This document shows, piece after piece, positions 53,093 through 63,043 of a stretch of DNA of 64,000 nt. The stretch is from Prevotella sp. oral taxon 376 (GTDB lineage Bacteria > Bacteroidota > Bacteroidia > Bacteroidales > Bacteroidaceae): positions 620,001 to 684,000 of the forward strand of contig NZ_PYXG01000001.1 in the NCBI RefSeq assembly GCF_003043945.1, given 5' to 3'. The notes under the pieces are model-generated. The model had not been told where the DNA came from and searched no databases. It worked only from the letters and a program-made list of their open reading frames with translations. The translations under genes and the position numbers were made by a program. The stretch's first letter is position 1; each line of letters begins with the position of its first letter.

Positions 53093-53616
53093 ATATTCAA
53101 CAGTTCTCTAAGTTTGGTTACCGTAATACTTATTTTATCAAAGTTGTCCATTAGGTTCACATCCAATGTATAGCGCGCCTTTGAGTAATACTGTTCGCGC
53201 AGTGCGAGTTGTTCCTGTATATAGGCTTTCATCTCCTGAGGGGACTTATTGAGAAGTAGCGGTCGCACCGACTTACCCATTTTCAAGTGTTCGTAAAGCA
53301 CTTCGGGGCAGGCTTTGAGATATACCGTCTGTCCCTTTTCGTTCATGTAGTCGACATTATCAAAGAAACACGGGGCTCCACCGCCACAGCTGAGGATAAC
53401 ATCCTCAAACTCCGCAACTTCATGGAGCATATTACGCTCTATCTTCCGGAATCCTTCCTCACCCCGCTCATCAAAGATTTGCTTCACCGTACGATGCATA
53501 CGCGTCTCGATATACCAATCGAGATCATAGAAGGGAACCTTAAGCTCCTTCGAAAGTGCCTTCCCGAGAGTTGTCTTTCCGGCACCCATATATCCGATGA
53601 GAATAATGCGTATCAT
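53089..53616 (-). CDS. aroK: Shikimate kinase
   Basis: 175 residues from the ATG at 53616 (a TTG lies 6 bp upstream). The P-loop is LIGYMGAGKTTLGKAL, and the shikimate region is FYDLDWYIETRM and VILSCGGGAPCF. It makes shikimate 3-phosphate for aromatic amino acids. Its stop overlaps the speA start; topA is 68 bp upstream. Confidence 0.93.
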   Translation of the reverse strand: MIRIILIGYMGAGKTTLGKALSKELKVPFYDLDWYIETRMHRTVKQIFDERGEEGFRKIERNMLHEVAEFEDVILSCGGGAPCFFDNVDYMNEKGQTVYLKACPEVLYEHLKMGKSVRPLLLNKSPQEMKAYIQEQLALREQYYSKARYTLDVNLMDNFDKISITVTKLRELLNI

Positions 53617-53684
53617 GGGCAACAGGAACTGGAGAACCCTCCGAAAATGATCTTCCAGAGGAATCTAACAGTTCTTCCGAAGTT

Positions 53685-56012
53685 TTATCTCCTCTTATGT
53701 GCCTTGGGCTCCGGAGCTTTCTCCACGATTTCCTTGCACTCCGCGTAAGTAAGCTCTGCCGCTTTCTCATGCAATGCCTTAGGCATCCGATAGTTCCTGC
53801 CAGCATAAGCGATGTAAGGACCGAATCGACCGTTCAGGACCTCCATGCTTGAATCTTCCTCGAAACTCTTGATATGGCGCTGTTTTTCCTGTTCATTCCT
53901 TGCCTCTATGAGCTTGACCGCATCTTCGAGTGTAATAGTTAGCGGATCTTGATCTTTCGGAATTGACACATATTTCTTGTTGTGAAGAATATAGGGACCG
54001 AATCGACCGGCACCGATCGTAACGGTCTTGCCCTCATATTTACCAATCTCACGCGGCAACTTGAAAAGCACGAGTGCCTCATCGAGCGTGATGGTCTCAA
54101 TGCTTTTGTCAGCAGGCAGCTGTGAGAAGCGCGGTTTTTCCTTGTCATCGGCAGAGCCTATCTGTGCAACAGGGCCAAATCGACCGATCTTCACGAATAC
54201 CGGCTTGCCGCTCTTGGGATCTATACCAAGCTCGCGTTCTCCGGTCTTATGTTCCGAGCGAGACTCCATCACCTCTTTAACAGCAGGCTCAAAACCTTTA
54301 TCGAAAGTCTTCATCATCTTGCTCCATTCCTCTTTTCCTTCGGCAATCTTGTCGAACTGCGCTTCCACTTTGGCCGTAAAGTTATAATCCATAATTTCCG
54401 GAAAGTTGTGCATGAGAAAGTCGTTGACCACAATACCTATATCAGTAGGAAGCAGCTTGCCGGTTTCCTTACCGACAGTTTCCTTTTTGTTTTTTGTACT
54501 TATCTTGATGCCCTTAAGGGTATCTACGATGTAGATGTGCTCCTCGCCTTTCTTATTGCCCTTCTGTACATATTCACGCTGCTGAATAGTTGAGATTGTT
54601 GGAGCGTAGGTAGACGGACGGCCGATACCAAGTTCCTCGAGTTTCTTGACGAGCGAAGCTTCCGTATAGCGCTGCGGAGCCATCGAGAATCTCTCGGTGG
54701 AAGTAATCTCACGACGCTCCAGAACATCACCCACTTTTAAAGCCGGCAATGTGTTGCCCGGTTCCTCAGAACCATTTTCCTCATCATCGGTAGACTCACG
54801 ATACACCTTGAGGAACCCGTCAAAGGTTATGACCTCTCCGTTGGCCACGAACTTTTCTTCTTCTCCTTCGATATCAATCGCTATCGTAGTCTTCTCTATT
54901 TCAGCCTCAGCCATCTGCGATGCAGCGGTGCGTTTCCAGATCAGGTCGTAAAGCCGGCGCTCCTGGGCGTTTCCCTCAATGACCGTATTAGCCATAAAGG
55001 TAGGCCGGATGGCCTCGTGGGCCTCCTGGGCACCCTTTGAATGGGTCTGAAAGTTGCGAGGACGGCTATACTCCGCCCCGAAAAGCCTGATAATTTCTTC
55101 CTTGCTTGTTCCGATGGCGAGCTTGGAAAGGTTCACGCTATCAGTACGCATATAGGTAATCAAACCGTTCTCGTAGAGGTGCTGAGCCACCATCATGGTC
55201 TGGGTAACGGTGAAGCCGAGCTTGCGAGCAGCCTCCTGCTGCAAGGTGGAGGTCGTGAAAGGAGGAGCCGGCATGCGCTTCAGCGGTTTCTGCACGATAC
55301 TGCCGACTGTGAAGTCAGCACCCTTGCATCTATCGAGGAAGGCCACGGCCTCTTCATGAGTGCCGAAACGGCGGTCGAGTTCAGCCTTCACTTCTGATTT
55401 GGAGCCATCAGGATTCTCTACCCCGAAAATGGCATTGATGCGATAGTAAGGCTCACTCTTGAAACCTTGAATCTCACGCTCACGCTCCACAATCAGACGA
55501 ACGGCCACACTCTGTACACGACCGGCAGACAGTGCCGGCTTGACCTTGCGCCACAATACGGGTGATAACTTGAACCCAACGATGCGGTCGAGCACCCTGC
55601 GGGCTTGTTGCGCATTCACCAGATTCATGTCCAGACGACGGGGATGCTCGATAGCCTCCACGATAGCAGGCTTCGTTATTTCATGGAAAACAATACGACT
55701 GGTTTTATCTTCGTCCAATCCAAGCACCTCGCACAGATGCCATGAGATGGCCTCTCCCTCGCGATCTTCATCGGAAGCGAGCCAAACTTTCTTGGCTTGC
55801 TTCACATTCTTCCTCAGTTCACTCACGAGTTTCTTCTTCTCCTCGGGAATCTCGTAGTGAGGCTCCATTGTCTTTTCGTCAATGCTCAACTCTTTCTTCT
55901 TCAGGTCGCGGATATGTCCGAAACTTGACATTACCTTAAAGTCCTTTCCAAGGAATTTCTCTATGGTTCTTGCCTTGGCAGGACTCTCTACTATAACTAA
56001 ATTCTCTTGCAT
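53685..56012 (-). CDS. topA: DNA topoisomerase I
   Basis: 775 residues from the ATG at 56012. The Toprim domain (NLVIVESPAKARTIEKFLG, DEDREGEAISW) and the active tyrosine in LITYMRTDSVNLSKL are present. The C-terminal part has three GRFGP-type repeats (GRFGPVAQIG, GRFGPYILHNKKY and GRFGPYIAYAGRNYRM) in place of Cys4 zinc ribbons, as in Bacteroidota TopA. It relaxes negative supercoils. It is the first gene of a run with aroK, speA and argB. Confidence 0.96.
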   Translation of the reverse strand: MQENLVIVESPAKARTIEKFLGKDFKVMSSFGHIRDLKKKELSIDEKTMEPHYEIPEEKKKLVSELRKNVKQAKKVWLASDEDREGEAISWHLCEVLGLDEDKTSRIVFHEITKPAIVEAIEHPRRLDMNLVNAQQARRVLDRIVGFKLSPVLWRKVKPALSAGRVQSVAVRLIVEREREIQGFKSEPYYRINAIFGVENPDGSKSEVKAELDRRFGTHEEAVAFLDRCKGADFTVGSIVQKPLKRMPAPPFTTSTLQQEAARKLGFTVTQTMMVAQHLYENGLITYMRTDSVNLSKLAIGTSKEEIIRLFGAEYSRPRNFQTHSKGAQEAHEAIRPTFMANTVIEGNAQERRLYDLIWKRTAASQMAEAEIEKTTIAIDIEGEEEKFVANGEVITFDGFLKVYRESTDDEENGSEEPGNTLPALKVGDVLERREITSTERFSMAPQRYTEASLVKKLEELGIGRPSTYAPTISTIQQREYVQKGNKKGEEHIYIVDTLKGIKISTKNKKETVGKETGKLLPTDIGIVVNDFLMHNFPEIMDYNFTAKVEAQFDKIAEGKEEWSKMMKTFDKGFEPAVKEVMESRSEHKTGERELGIDPKSGKPVFVKIGRFGPVAQIGSADDKEKPRFSQLPADKSIETITLDEALVLFKLPREIGKYEGKTVTIGAGRFGPYILHNKKYVSIPKDQDPLTITLEDAVKLIEARNEQEKQRHIKSFEEDSSMEVLNGRFGPYIAYAGRNYRMPKALHEKAAELTYAECKEIVEKAPEPKAHKRR

Positions 56013-56039
56013 GGTCGCGAATAACTTATATTTGGAGCG

Positions 56040-56047
56040 CAAATGTA
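56040..56047 (-). promoter_or_regulatory. topA -7 box
   Basis: TACATTTG on the minus strand lies 27 bp upstream of ATG 56012 and argues against the in-frame extension to 56042. No well-spaced TTG is seen. Confidence 0.4.
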
Positions 56048-56270
56048 AGCAAAGTTTTAGTTTATACCTTATTATATAGGGATTTTTTTTATTTTTTTAA
56101 GGAAAATAGATGCCGTTTCAGTTCCCGAATATTACAAGATGCGCTTTTTTGCTCCCTTTATCTCCCCGAAACTTTCATTCCGGAAAACCCAAAAGGGAGC
56201 TTCCCTGTATTCTGTCTGCCCGTTGCCAGCACCACAGAAACCCATATCCCGACCCGTTTCTTATCGGTTT

Positions 56271-56801
56271 CTATATTCCTGCCTTATATTTTTCCATGAA
56301 CAGACGGAGCCCATTGCGTATGGAGCGCAGGCCAAACAGCTCGGTACGGATGTCTCCGACAGGCATCCAGAGGAGCTCTGCCGCATCGTCGGCTGCCTTG
56401 AGCGGGGAGAAATCATCCACCTTGCAGAGAAAGAACTGGTCGAGGGTGGGAATGTCGACGCCACTATAACAATACTTGTTCGGACAACTGAAGAGATACT
56501 TCGCCTCCTTTACCTGAAGACCGGTCTCCTCCATAACTTCCCGCGCCACTCCCTCCTCCGGGGTCTCATCCTCGTTGGCGAAACCACCGGGAAGGTCATA
56601 GGTTCCCTTGGCCGGCTCTTTCTTGCGAAGGGCAATGAGCAGTTCACCTCTCCCATTCACGATAAACGCAGCGTTGGCGGAACTCGGATTCACGAAATAC
56701 TCGAACCCGCAATTCCCGCAAAACAGGCTTTTCTCCGAGTTCGGGGTAAAATGCCTGCTGCCACAAACCGGACAATACTTGAACTTCTCTAATATCTTCA
56801 T
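56271..56801 (-). CDS. Nudix hydrolase with N-terminal zinc ribbon
   Basis: 176 residues from the ATG at 56801; the longer frame lacks recognisable sequence. Two Cys pairs (YCPVCGSRHF and FCGNCGFEY) form a zinc ribbon. The Nudix box is GGFANEDETPEEGVAREV then MEETGL. This layout resembles NADH pyrophosphatase-like Nudix proteins, but the substrate is not determined. It is located between the divergent-run topA and the GH106 gene, transcribed on the minus strand. Confidence 0.88.
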   Translation of the reverse strand: MKILEKFKYCPVCGSRHFTPNSEKSLFCGNCGFEYFVNPSSANAAFIVNGRGELLIALRKKEPAKGTYDLPGGFANEDETPEEGVAREVMEETGLQVKEAKYLFSCPNKYCYSGVDIPTLDQFFLCKVDDFSPLKAADDAAELLWMPVGDIRTELFGLRSIRNGLRLFMEKYKAGI

Positions 56802-56930
56802 CTCTTTAAAAACTATCACGCAAGGATTCAGAACATGTCTTACCAGATAGTAGATAATACAATCGAAGACGCAGCCCGATACCTTGTCATGCAGTTCCTC
56901 GTCTCCCGCAGAGGAGACGAGGAGCATTCT

Positions 56931-59900
56931 CTATTTTTTCACCTGCAGTCTCACCGGCCCCACCAAGCCGGCAGGAATCAGCGGGCTCTTAGCATCATAG
57001 AACTTAAACGAGGTGTAGGTATAATGATGTTTGCAATCGGGTTGTCGGTCGCCGATGATGCGGTTTCGCCACAAACTCGTTACTTTGACCTCCAACTGAT
57101 TATCACCCTTCTTCAGGGCGTCTGTAATATCCACGGAATAAGGCGATTTCCACTGCCAACCGAAGTCTTGTCCATTCACCTTAACCCCAGCAAGATAATA
57201 CACCGTGCCCAGATTCAGAAGTATCCGTCCTTGCTTAAGCTCTTTCTTCGAAAGCTTGAAATGATTGGTATAGACGGCCGTCCCTCCGAAATACTTGATT
57301 CCGGCGTCGCTTGATTCCGTGTAAGACTTCAGACTGTCCGTGGTTATCTGCTCCGGTGCACCGAGGTTTTCCTGGAAATGAATGGTCCAGGTACCATCAA
57401 TGGCTCTTAAGTCCGAGAGCGTTGTCTTCGGCAGATTCTGAATAGCATGGCGGTCTACTTCTCCCTGGAAAACCACAAACACGGCATCGCCCGGCATCAT
57501 GTCCAGTTCTACGATTGAGCTTTCATCGGTAATACGGTAGTTCACCTCTTCGGCCTCACCTGTCTCCGGACGCCAGACCATCGGTTTCAAGCCGCGCACA
57601 TTGAAGGTCGCATTCATCTTGCGGCCGTGAAAAGAGCGGTTGTTTATCCAATATATCTCGGCGTCAGGCGTCCTACGGTGCACAAACCGCAGGCTGTCCA
57701 TGTCATCGGTTTCAAAGTCGGGAGCCACGCCAAGGGCCTTGAGTGCATCGCCGACCGACATACCCGTATAGACATTCTTGCGCACTTTGCCCCAAATATC
57801 GTCCACAAGACGGCTCCACTCTTCCTTCGAATCACTCAAAGAGGGGCATACGGAAGGCCTCTCCCCACAGACAGGAGCTCCTTTCCTCACCATTTCATCG
57901 AGTTTCCTGAGAGCCTGCACGGTCATCCTCGTTGTATTCTTGTCGAGCATGAGCAACTTGTATTTCATGCCCGATGGAGCCACGAAGTCATGACCATCAT
58001 ACGAAAGCAGGTCAACGAGTGCCGTGGTGTTCACATAGTCATAGCTGTAAGCAGGCGGAACGGCCGGCAAGTCGTTGTTAAAACAAGCCGTTACATTGGT
58101 GTCCTCGCCATAATAGCAAGCCACATCTGCCACATACTGACCCTGCGAGAGCATATAACTGGTGCGCGCGAGGTAATCGGTCCACGGCTTTGCCTGCTCT
58201 GCCCATGTCTCAAAACGATGAAACCACTGACCATAAACCTCCAAGCCCTGTCCCGGAATCTTGTCATCCACGGGCTGATGGGCACTCTCATGGATGACCA
58301 CGCGATTCAAGCCGCTGGCAAACTCGAGATCGATGACGCGCTTCAGGATGCTTGGATAGAGTGAATAAGCCAGACCGATGCCGTCATTCCCATTGGCGGT
58401 CAGCGACTCGGCAGCCACGAGGTTTTGTCCCCAGAGATGTGCCACGGAAGCCGACTCGTGAATGTCGGCCTGTTTGCCGTTCTCGGTCTTGTCCTTGAAA
58501 TCCATCAGTCTGGCACTCGACCACATGGCCCCCATCGGTATGTCGGCATTCTTCTTCACATCCATTCCGTCCGCAAGGAAGGGGCGCGAAGACTCGTGGC
58601 TTTCCATATAGGTTTTTATTCCACGCTGATGGAGCAGCTCCCTTGCCTTTCCGTATTGGTTTTCCTGAATGAGCTCGCAGAGGGTCTTGCGCCAGTCGAA
58701 GAGGAAGCGGTCGGTCGTCTCGGCACTCTCCAGAATCTGTCCTGCCAGTGCCGGCATCCAGGGTGCCAGCTCATAGCCTCTCCGACGCTTGAATTCCTCC
58801 TTTATTTTCGGAGTCCAAGTGTAGATTCCGGCCTCATAGCTGTCGAACATCATATACTCGATGCCCCCTTTGCCCATCCTGTTTCCCGAAGCCTCCTGAT
58901 AGATATCTACGAGATGGTCGAGATAACGGCCGACAGCATCGGCATCCAGCTTGTCCACTTCAAGGCCTGTCGCCTCGGGTGAAGCCGGATGATTCTGCTT
59001 CCCGGTAAGGGAATAACCGAAGCGGTAGATGCGCCATCTGCCCTTGGGCGCCTTCCAGACAAGCCGGCCGTTGGCATCCACCTTGTCGGTCAAATCTACG
59101 ATTTCGGACAACCGCGGCTCGTCGTCGCTGCTCACGGTAGGGCATACCGCCACATTCGAGGGCGTTCCGAACCCAGCCTTGTCGGCCGCGCGATTCACCT
59201 TGTTGACGGTGTAGAGACACAGTTCGCTTACCGCAATCGGCCTCTTCTGATTCTCAAAGCAGACACGGAAGTATTTTGCGGTCGTCGAGGGAATGTTCAC
59301 CGTCTGGAGCATGGCTCCGCCGATGGGTATCTTACAGATGTCCCGGAATGTCTTGCCGTCATCGCTGGCCTGCAAGAACTTTGTCGCGGCAGGCTCGTTG
59401 GTCGTCCAGACACGCCAGGTACGGCCGTCCGCGACGCTCAGAGCCTTGATGGTGTAGGGCCTGTCGAACTCCACTTGAATCCATTTGTATCCCTTTGCGG
59501 TATCACCCGGAAGCTTGGATGCCTCGACCAGATCCTCATCTGTCAGTTGCTGAAGGGTGAAAGTGCCGTCGCTCGAGGTAATCTTAGCCCCCATTTGCCG
59601 CATGCTCAAATCCGTTGGAGAAAGGGGTACGGCAAGCACGCTAATGTCTTTATAGTAAGTCTGCAAATGGGTTTTGTCGCTGGCAGGAACATTCTGGAAG
59701 GGGCCGCTCGTCCTGAAAGGCTCCGGCAACTGCACCTTCAAAGTAGAGCCGCCCTGCACCACCATCTCTCGCCATACCAGCTTTTTCATGGCATCCTCGG
59801 GGCTCACCCAGGGTCCTCCGGTATTGCTCCATCCCGGAGCACTGGTTACCGTAGTAGCAAGTCCTAATGAGTCGGCCAGGTCGACGGCATACTTGAAGCA

Positions 59901-60188
59901 GTCTTTCCATTCCGGCGTCATAAAGGTGATGCGCTTCGGAACTACCCGCGGGGTCTTCAGTCCGGCGTCGAAGATATGCAAACCTCCGATGCCCACGCGC
60001 CGCATCCACAAGAGATCCTTGCGGATGCCATCCTTCGAGATGTTTCCGTTCATCCAATGCCACCACACCTGGGGGCGAGCCTCCTGCGGGGGATTCACGA
60101 AACCGGCCTTCAATGCGCTCTCCTGAGCTTGCATGCCTGAAGCCGCAAAGGCATAAACTGCCAAAGCAAAAATTCTGAAATGTTTCAT
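56931..60188 (-). CDS. Glycoside hydrolase, GH106-like (alpha-L-rhamnosidase)
   Basis: 1085 residues with a signal peptide (MKHFRIFALAVYAFAASGMQAQ). The N-terminal phrase PPQEARPQVWWHWMNGNISK and MRRVGIGGLHIFDAG is typical of the GH106-like rhamnosidase family. A long catalytic region follows (GGIEYMMFDSYEAGIYTW, THMESHESSRPF-like segment). C-terminal beta-sandwich domains end in VGPVRLQVKK. It should release rhamnose-type sugars from plant or microbial glycans outside the cytoplasm. No SusC/SusD or other CAZyme is adjacent, so it is solitary. Confidence is moderate that the substrate is rhamnose. Confidence 0.75.
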   Translation of the reverse strand: MKHFRIFALAVYAFAASGMQAQESALKAGFVNPPQEARPQVWWHWMNGNISKDGIRKDLLWMRRVGIGGLHIFDAGLKTPRVVPKRITFMTPEWKDCFKYAVDLADSLGLATTVTSAPGWSNTGGPWVSPEDAMKKLVWREMVVQGGSTLKVQLPEPFRTSGPFQNVPASDKTHLQTYYKDISVLAVPLSPTDLSMRQMGAKITSSDGTFTLQQLTDEDLVEASKLPGDTAKGYKWIQVEFDRPYTIKALSVADGRTWRVWTTNEPAATKFLQASDDGKTFRDICKIPIGGAMLQTVNIPSTTAKYFRVCFENQKRPIAVSELCLYTVNKVNRAADKAGFGTPSNVAVCPTVSSDDEPRLSEIVDLTDKVDANGRLVWKAPKGRWRIYRFGYSLTGKQNHPASPEATGLEVDKLDADAVGRYLDHLVDIYQEASGNRMGKGGIEYMMFDSYEAGIYTWTPKIKEEFKRRRGYELAPWMPALAGQILESAETTDRFLFDWRKTLCELIQENQYGKARELLHQRGIKTYMESHESSRPFLADGMDVKKNADIPMGAMWSSARLMDFKDKTENGKQADIHESASVAHLWGQNLVAAESLTANGNDGIGLAYSLYPSILKRVIDLEFASGLNRVVIHESAHQPVDDKIPGQGLEVYGQWFHRFETWAEQAKPWTDYLARTSYMLSQGQYVADVACYYGEDTNVTACFNNDLPAVPPAYSYDYVNTTALVDLLSYDGHDFVAPSGMKYKLLMLDKNTTRMTVQALRKLDEMVRKGAPVCGERPSVCPSLSDSKEEWSRLVDDIWGKVRKNVYTGMSVGDALKALGVAPDFETDDMDSLRFVHRRTPDAEIYWINNRSFHGRKMNATFNVRGLKPMVWRPETGEAEEVNYRITDESSIVELDMMPGDAVFVVFQGEVDRHAIQNLPKTTLSDLRAIDGTWTIHFQENLGAPEQITTDSLKSYTESSDAGIKYFGGTAVYTNHFKLSKKELKQGRILLNLGTVYYLAGVKVNGQDFGWQWKSPYSVDITDALKKGDNQLEVKVTSLWRNRIIGDRQPDCKHHYTYTSFKFYDAKSPLIPAGLVGPVRLQVKK

Positions 60189-60220
60189 CGTATGTTATTA
60201 AGTTTATCGTTTTCAATGGA

Positions 60221-60228
60221 CAAAGATA
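60221..60228 (-). promoter_or_regulatory. -7 box of the GH106-like gene
   Basis: TATCTTTG on the minus strand lies 33 bp upstream of ATG 60188. Confidence 0.45.
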
Positions 60229-60405
60229 CTAAAAAATCTGCTATCAACCGCAATTCAGCCTATTATTTTTCTCACCTGCAGCAAACCGTAAAGTCTTGGT
60301 TTCCCTGCAAATCAAAGTCTTTTTATCTACAATTTCCGTCCATTCCATCGATAAAAAACGCATGGAGAAACGAGAACATGAGAAACAAGAGACTAATTTC
60401 CGAAA

Positions 60406-60486
60406 GACAAAATCGGCGAGATTGAACGACAAAATCGGCGAAATCGTGGGACAAAATCGTCGATTTTGTCAGACGGAAGACCGCCT
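60406..60486 (-). repeat. Family B repeat: hairpin plus three 22 bp-period palindromes
   Basis: On the minus strand, beginning right after the dus stop codon, the order is a hairpin AGGCGG-TCTT-CCGTCT (60486-60471) then units at 60470-60450, 60448-60428 and 60426-60406, each 21 bp with 1 bp spacers. The alignment with the copy after glnA (17145-17225) is continuous through hairpin and all three units. The stretch from 60229 to 60405 contains nothing else recognised. Confidence 0.85.
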
Positions 60487-60487
60487 T

Positions 60488-61477
60488 TTACAAATTCTTC
60501 AGCCGTGTGCGGCACGATTCCAAGATGGTCATAAGTTCTTCTTCGGTCGTGGCCCGCAGCATGGCAATGCGTGTCTGCCGGAAATCGGGAATACCCTTGA
60601 ATATCGGACTTGCCGCCAAATGGCGACGAGTGTGCAGGATGCCGCGATACTCGTCGATGCGCGCGACATTGATTCGGAGCTGTTCTTCCAGCACATCTAT
60701 CTTCGTGTCGAGGTCGAGCGAACTGCCAGAATCGCCCATTCCATCGACGGCATTCCTCATTTCACGGAATATCCACGGGCAGCCGAAAGTGGCCCTGCCC
60801 ACCATGACGGCATCCACCCCGTAGGCTTCAAACGCTTGCCGGGCCTGCTCGGGAGTGGCGATGTCGCCGTTTCCTATAATCGGGATGTGGATGCGGGGAT
60901 TCCGTTTCACCTCGCCGATGGGAGTCCAGTCGGCCTTGCCGGTATACATCTGGCTACGGGTACGCCCGTGAATGGTGAGTGCCAGAATGCCGCAGTCCTG
61001 CAACTGCTCGGCCAGATCGGCAATAATCAGATGGTCCATATCCCATCCAAGGCGTGTCTTTGCGGTAACGGGAGTCTTTACGGCCTCCACCACCGCCCGC
61101 GTAATCTCGAGCATCAGGGGTATATTCCTCAGCAGTCCGCTGCCTGCGCCCTTGGCGGCAACCTTCTTTACCGGGCAGCCGAAGTTCAGGTCGATGACAT
61201 CAGGACGAACCTGCTCCACGATTCTGGCGGCCTCGACCATGGAATCCACATCCTTGCCGTAAATCTGAATGCCGACGGGGCGCTCCGCTTCGTCGATGAC
61301 CATCTTGGAAAGCGTGGATTTGATAGAGCGGATAATGGCGTCGGCCGACACGAACTCGGTGTAGACCATGGCGGCTCCATACCGCTTGCAAAGCATGCGG
61401 AAGCCGATATCCGTAACATCTTCCATCGGGGCGAGGAAGAGAGGGCGCGGTCCGAATTCTATGTTGCCAATCTTCAT
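60488..61477 (-). CDS. dus: tRNA-dihydrouridine synthase
   Basis: 329 residues, FMN-binding TIM barrel. The N-terminal LAPMEDVTDIGFRMLCKRYG, the catalytic Cys in NFGCPVKKVAAKGAGSG, and the GNGDIATPEQARQAFEA loop are all typical. It reduces uridine in the tRNA D-loop. It is the last gene of the DUF2851-thioesterase-dprA-dus run (28 bp after dprA). A family B repeat begins directly after its stop. Confidence 0.94.
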   Translation of the reverse strand: MKIGNIEFGPRPLFLAPMEDVTDIGFRMLCKRYGAAMVYTEFVSADAIIRSIKSTLSKMVIDEAERPVGIQIYGKDVDSMVEAARIVEQVRPDVIDLNFGCPVKKVAAKGAGSGLLRNIPLMLEITRAVVEAVKTPVTAKTRLGWDMDHLIIADLAEQLQDCGILALTIHGRTRSQMYTGKADWTPIGEVKRNPRIHIPIIGNGDIATPEQARQAFEAYGVDAVMVGRATFGCPWIFREMRNAVDGMGDSGSSLDLDTKIDVLEEQLRINVARIDEYRGILHTRRHLAASPIFKGIPDFRQTRIAMLRATTEEELMTILESCRTRLKNL

Positions 61478-61504
61478 TACGGGTGTAAAGATAGGAAAAA
61501 ATCC

Positions 61505-62632
61505 TCAGTTGAGCAAATGATACATGCCTCCGGCAAAAGTTTTTACCACGCCTTTCATCTCCAAAGAGAAGAGCAAGGCCGAGAGCCGGGGAACCGGAAT
61601 GCCTGTCTTGAGGGTGAGGATGTTGACTTGAAGGTCATTCTGACGCGAGAGGGCATGCACGATTTTCTGCTCATCCTCTGACAGATTCGGGAATAATTCG
61701 CGCTCGATGCCTTGCTGCCTGGCTTCGGAGAGATGCTGCTCCGTCTCCCAGCCCATGGCCTTGACGAAGTCCTCGGCATTCGAAATGAGGGCTGCCCCGT
61801 TGTCGCGGATCAGGTTGTTGCATCCCTTGCTGAACTCCGAGCCTACGGGGCCGGGAAACGCAAAGACATCACGCCCATAGCTCTGGGCGATTCCACAAGT
61901 GATAAGACCTCCTCCCTTAGGGCCGCTCTCCACGAGAATCGTCGCGTCGGAGACGCCCGCCACGATCCGGTTGCGCCGCACGAAGTTCATCTTGTCGGCA
62001 TTCGTACAGGTGAGGAACTCTGTCAGCAACCCGCCATTTTCCGCCATTTCATCGGCAATCTGCCGATGCTGGCGAGGATAGAGGTCATCCAGTCCATGGG
62101 CGAGGACACCCACCGTGGGGAATCCATTCTGCAATGCCTGTCGATGGGCGTTGACATCCACCCCGTAAGCAAGCCCGCTCACGATGAGCACCTGCGGACA
62201 GAGCTGCTTCAGGTCGGCGCAAAAACGGCGGATGATATCCACCCCGTAGAGCGTGCAGTGCCGTGTTCCGACAATGTCTATCACCCTTGCCTGATTGAGA
62301 TCGGCCGTCCCTTTATAGAACAACAGCAGCGGGGCGTCGGCACATTCCTTGAGACGCTGGGGATAACGGTCGTCGAGCATGCAGATCGGAACTACTCCGT
62401 TCGCCCTGTCCCACTGCAACTCGGCCTCCGCACGGCGCATAGGCTCACTGACATCCTTGAACGCCTCGGCCAACCGGAGCGATGCATCGGGGACTACCTC
62501 ACGGATATCCTTGCGGTGCTCCATCACTGCCGTTGCCGAGCCCAACCGACGATAGAGCTCGAGCATGCCGGCCAGCGAGAAGTAATTGATGCGGGTGAGG
62601 GCTATGGAATAGAGTATTTCCTGCTCGTCCAT
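61505..62632 (-). CDS. dprA: DNA-processing protein DprA
   Basis: 375 residues. The N-terminal helical domain is followed by the Rossmann core VIDIVGTRHCTLYGVDIIRR and VLIVSGLAYGVDVNAHRQAL, and a C-terminal winged-helix (LSRQNDLQVNILTLKTGIPV). DprA loads RecA on incoming single-stranded DNA in natural transformation. The ATG follows the thioesterase stop directly (TAGATG), so the two are coupled. Confidence 0.93.
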   Translation of the reverse strand: MDEQEILYSIALTRINYFSLAGMLELYRRLGSATAVMEHRKDIREVVPDASLRLAEAFKDVSEPMRRAEAELQWDRANGVVPICMLDDRYPQRLKECADAPLLLFYKGTADLNQARVIDIVGTRHCTLYGVDIIRRFCADLKQLCPQVLIVSGLAYGVDVNAHRQALQNGFPTVGVLAHGLDDLYPRQHRQIADEMAENGGLLTEFLTCTNADKMNFVRRNRIVAGVSDATILVESGPKGGGLITCGIAQSYGRDVFAFPGPVGSEFSKGCNNLIRDNGAALISNAEDFVKAMGWETEQHLSEARQQGIERELFPNLSEDEQKIVHALSRQNDLQVNILTLKTGIPVPRLSALLFSLEMKGVVKTFAGGMYHLLN

Positions 62633-63043
62633 CTATTCCGTCTCCAGATATTTAGCAAAGGCACGGTCGTATTCCTCACTGTTCCCAAGCCTCCCGTTGA
62701 TGAGAACCACGAGTTCCACGATGCCCCGGAAGCACAATTTCCCATCCTTTTCACGGAAAAGATCCTGACTGAAAACATAACGGAGGCCTTCTTTTCGCAG
62801 TCCCAGCCGCGAGATGAAGACATCGTCGCAGCAGAGAGGGGTCTTATACTGAAGGTTCATCCGCGCCACTACGGCATCTATTCCGCGCCGGTGCATCTCG
62901 GCAAAGCTCAGGCCGGTGCTGAGCAGGAAGAGGTGGCGCGTATGCTCCATGTAGTGCAGATAGTTGGCATTGTTGACGATGCCCTGAATATCACACTCGT
63001 AATCTCGCACCTCCATGCGGGTCTCATAAATATATTTGCTCAT
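62633..63043 (-). CDS. Acyl-CoA thioesterase (hotdog, 4HBT family)
   Basis: 136 residues from the ATG at 63043; the open frame before it overlaps DUF2851. VRDYECDIQGIVNNANYLHY is the 4HBT signature with the catalytic Asp. ATGA overlap with the DUF2851 stop shows translational coupling. The substrate is probably an acyl-CoA, but is not defined. Confidence 0.85.
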   Translation of the reverse strand: MSKYIYETRMEVRDYECDIQGIVNNANYLHYMEHTRHLFLLSTGLSFAEMHRRGIDAVVARMNLQYKTPLCCDDVFISRLGLRKEGLRYVFSQDLFREKDGKLCFRGIVELVVLINGRLGNSEEYDRAFAKYLETE

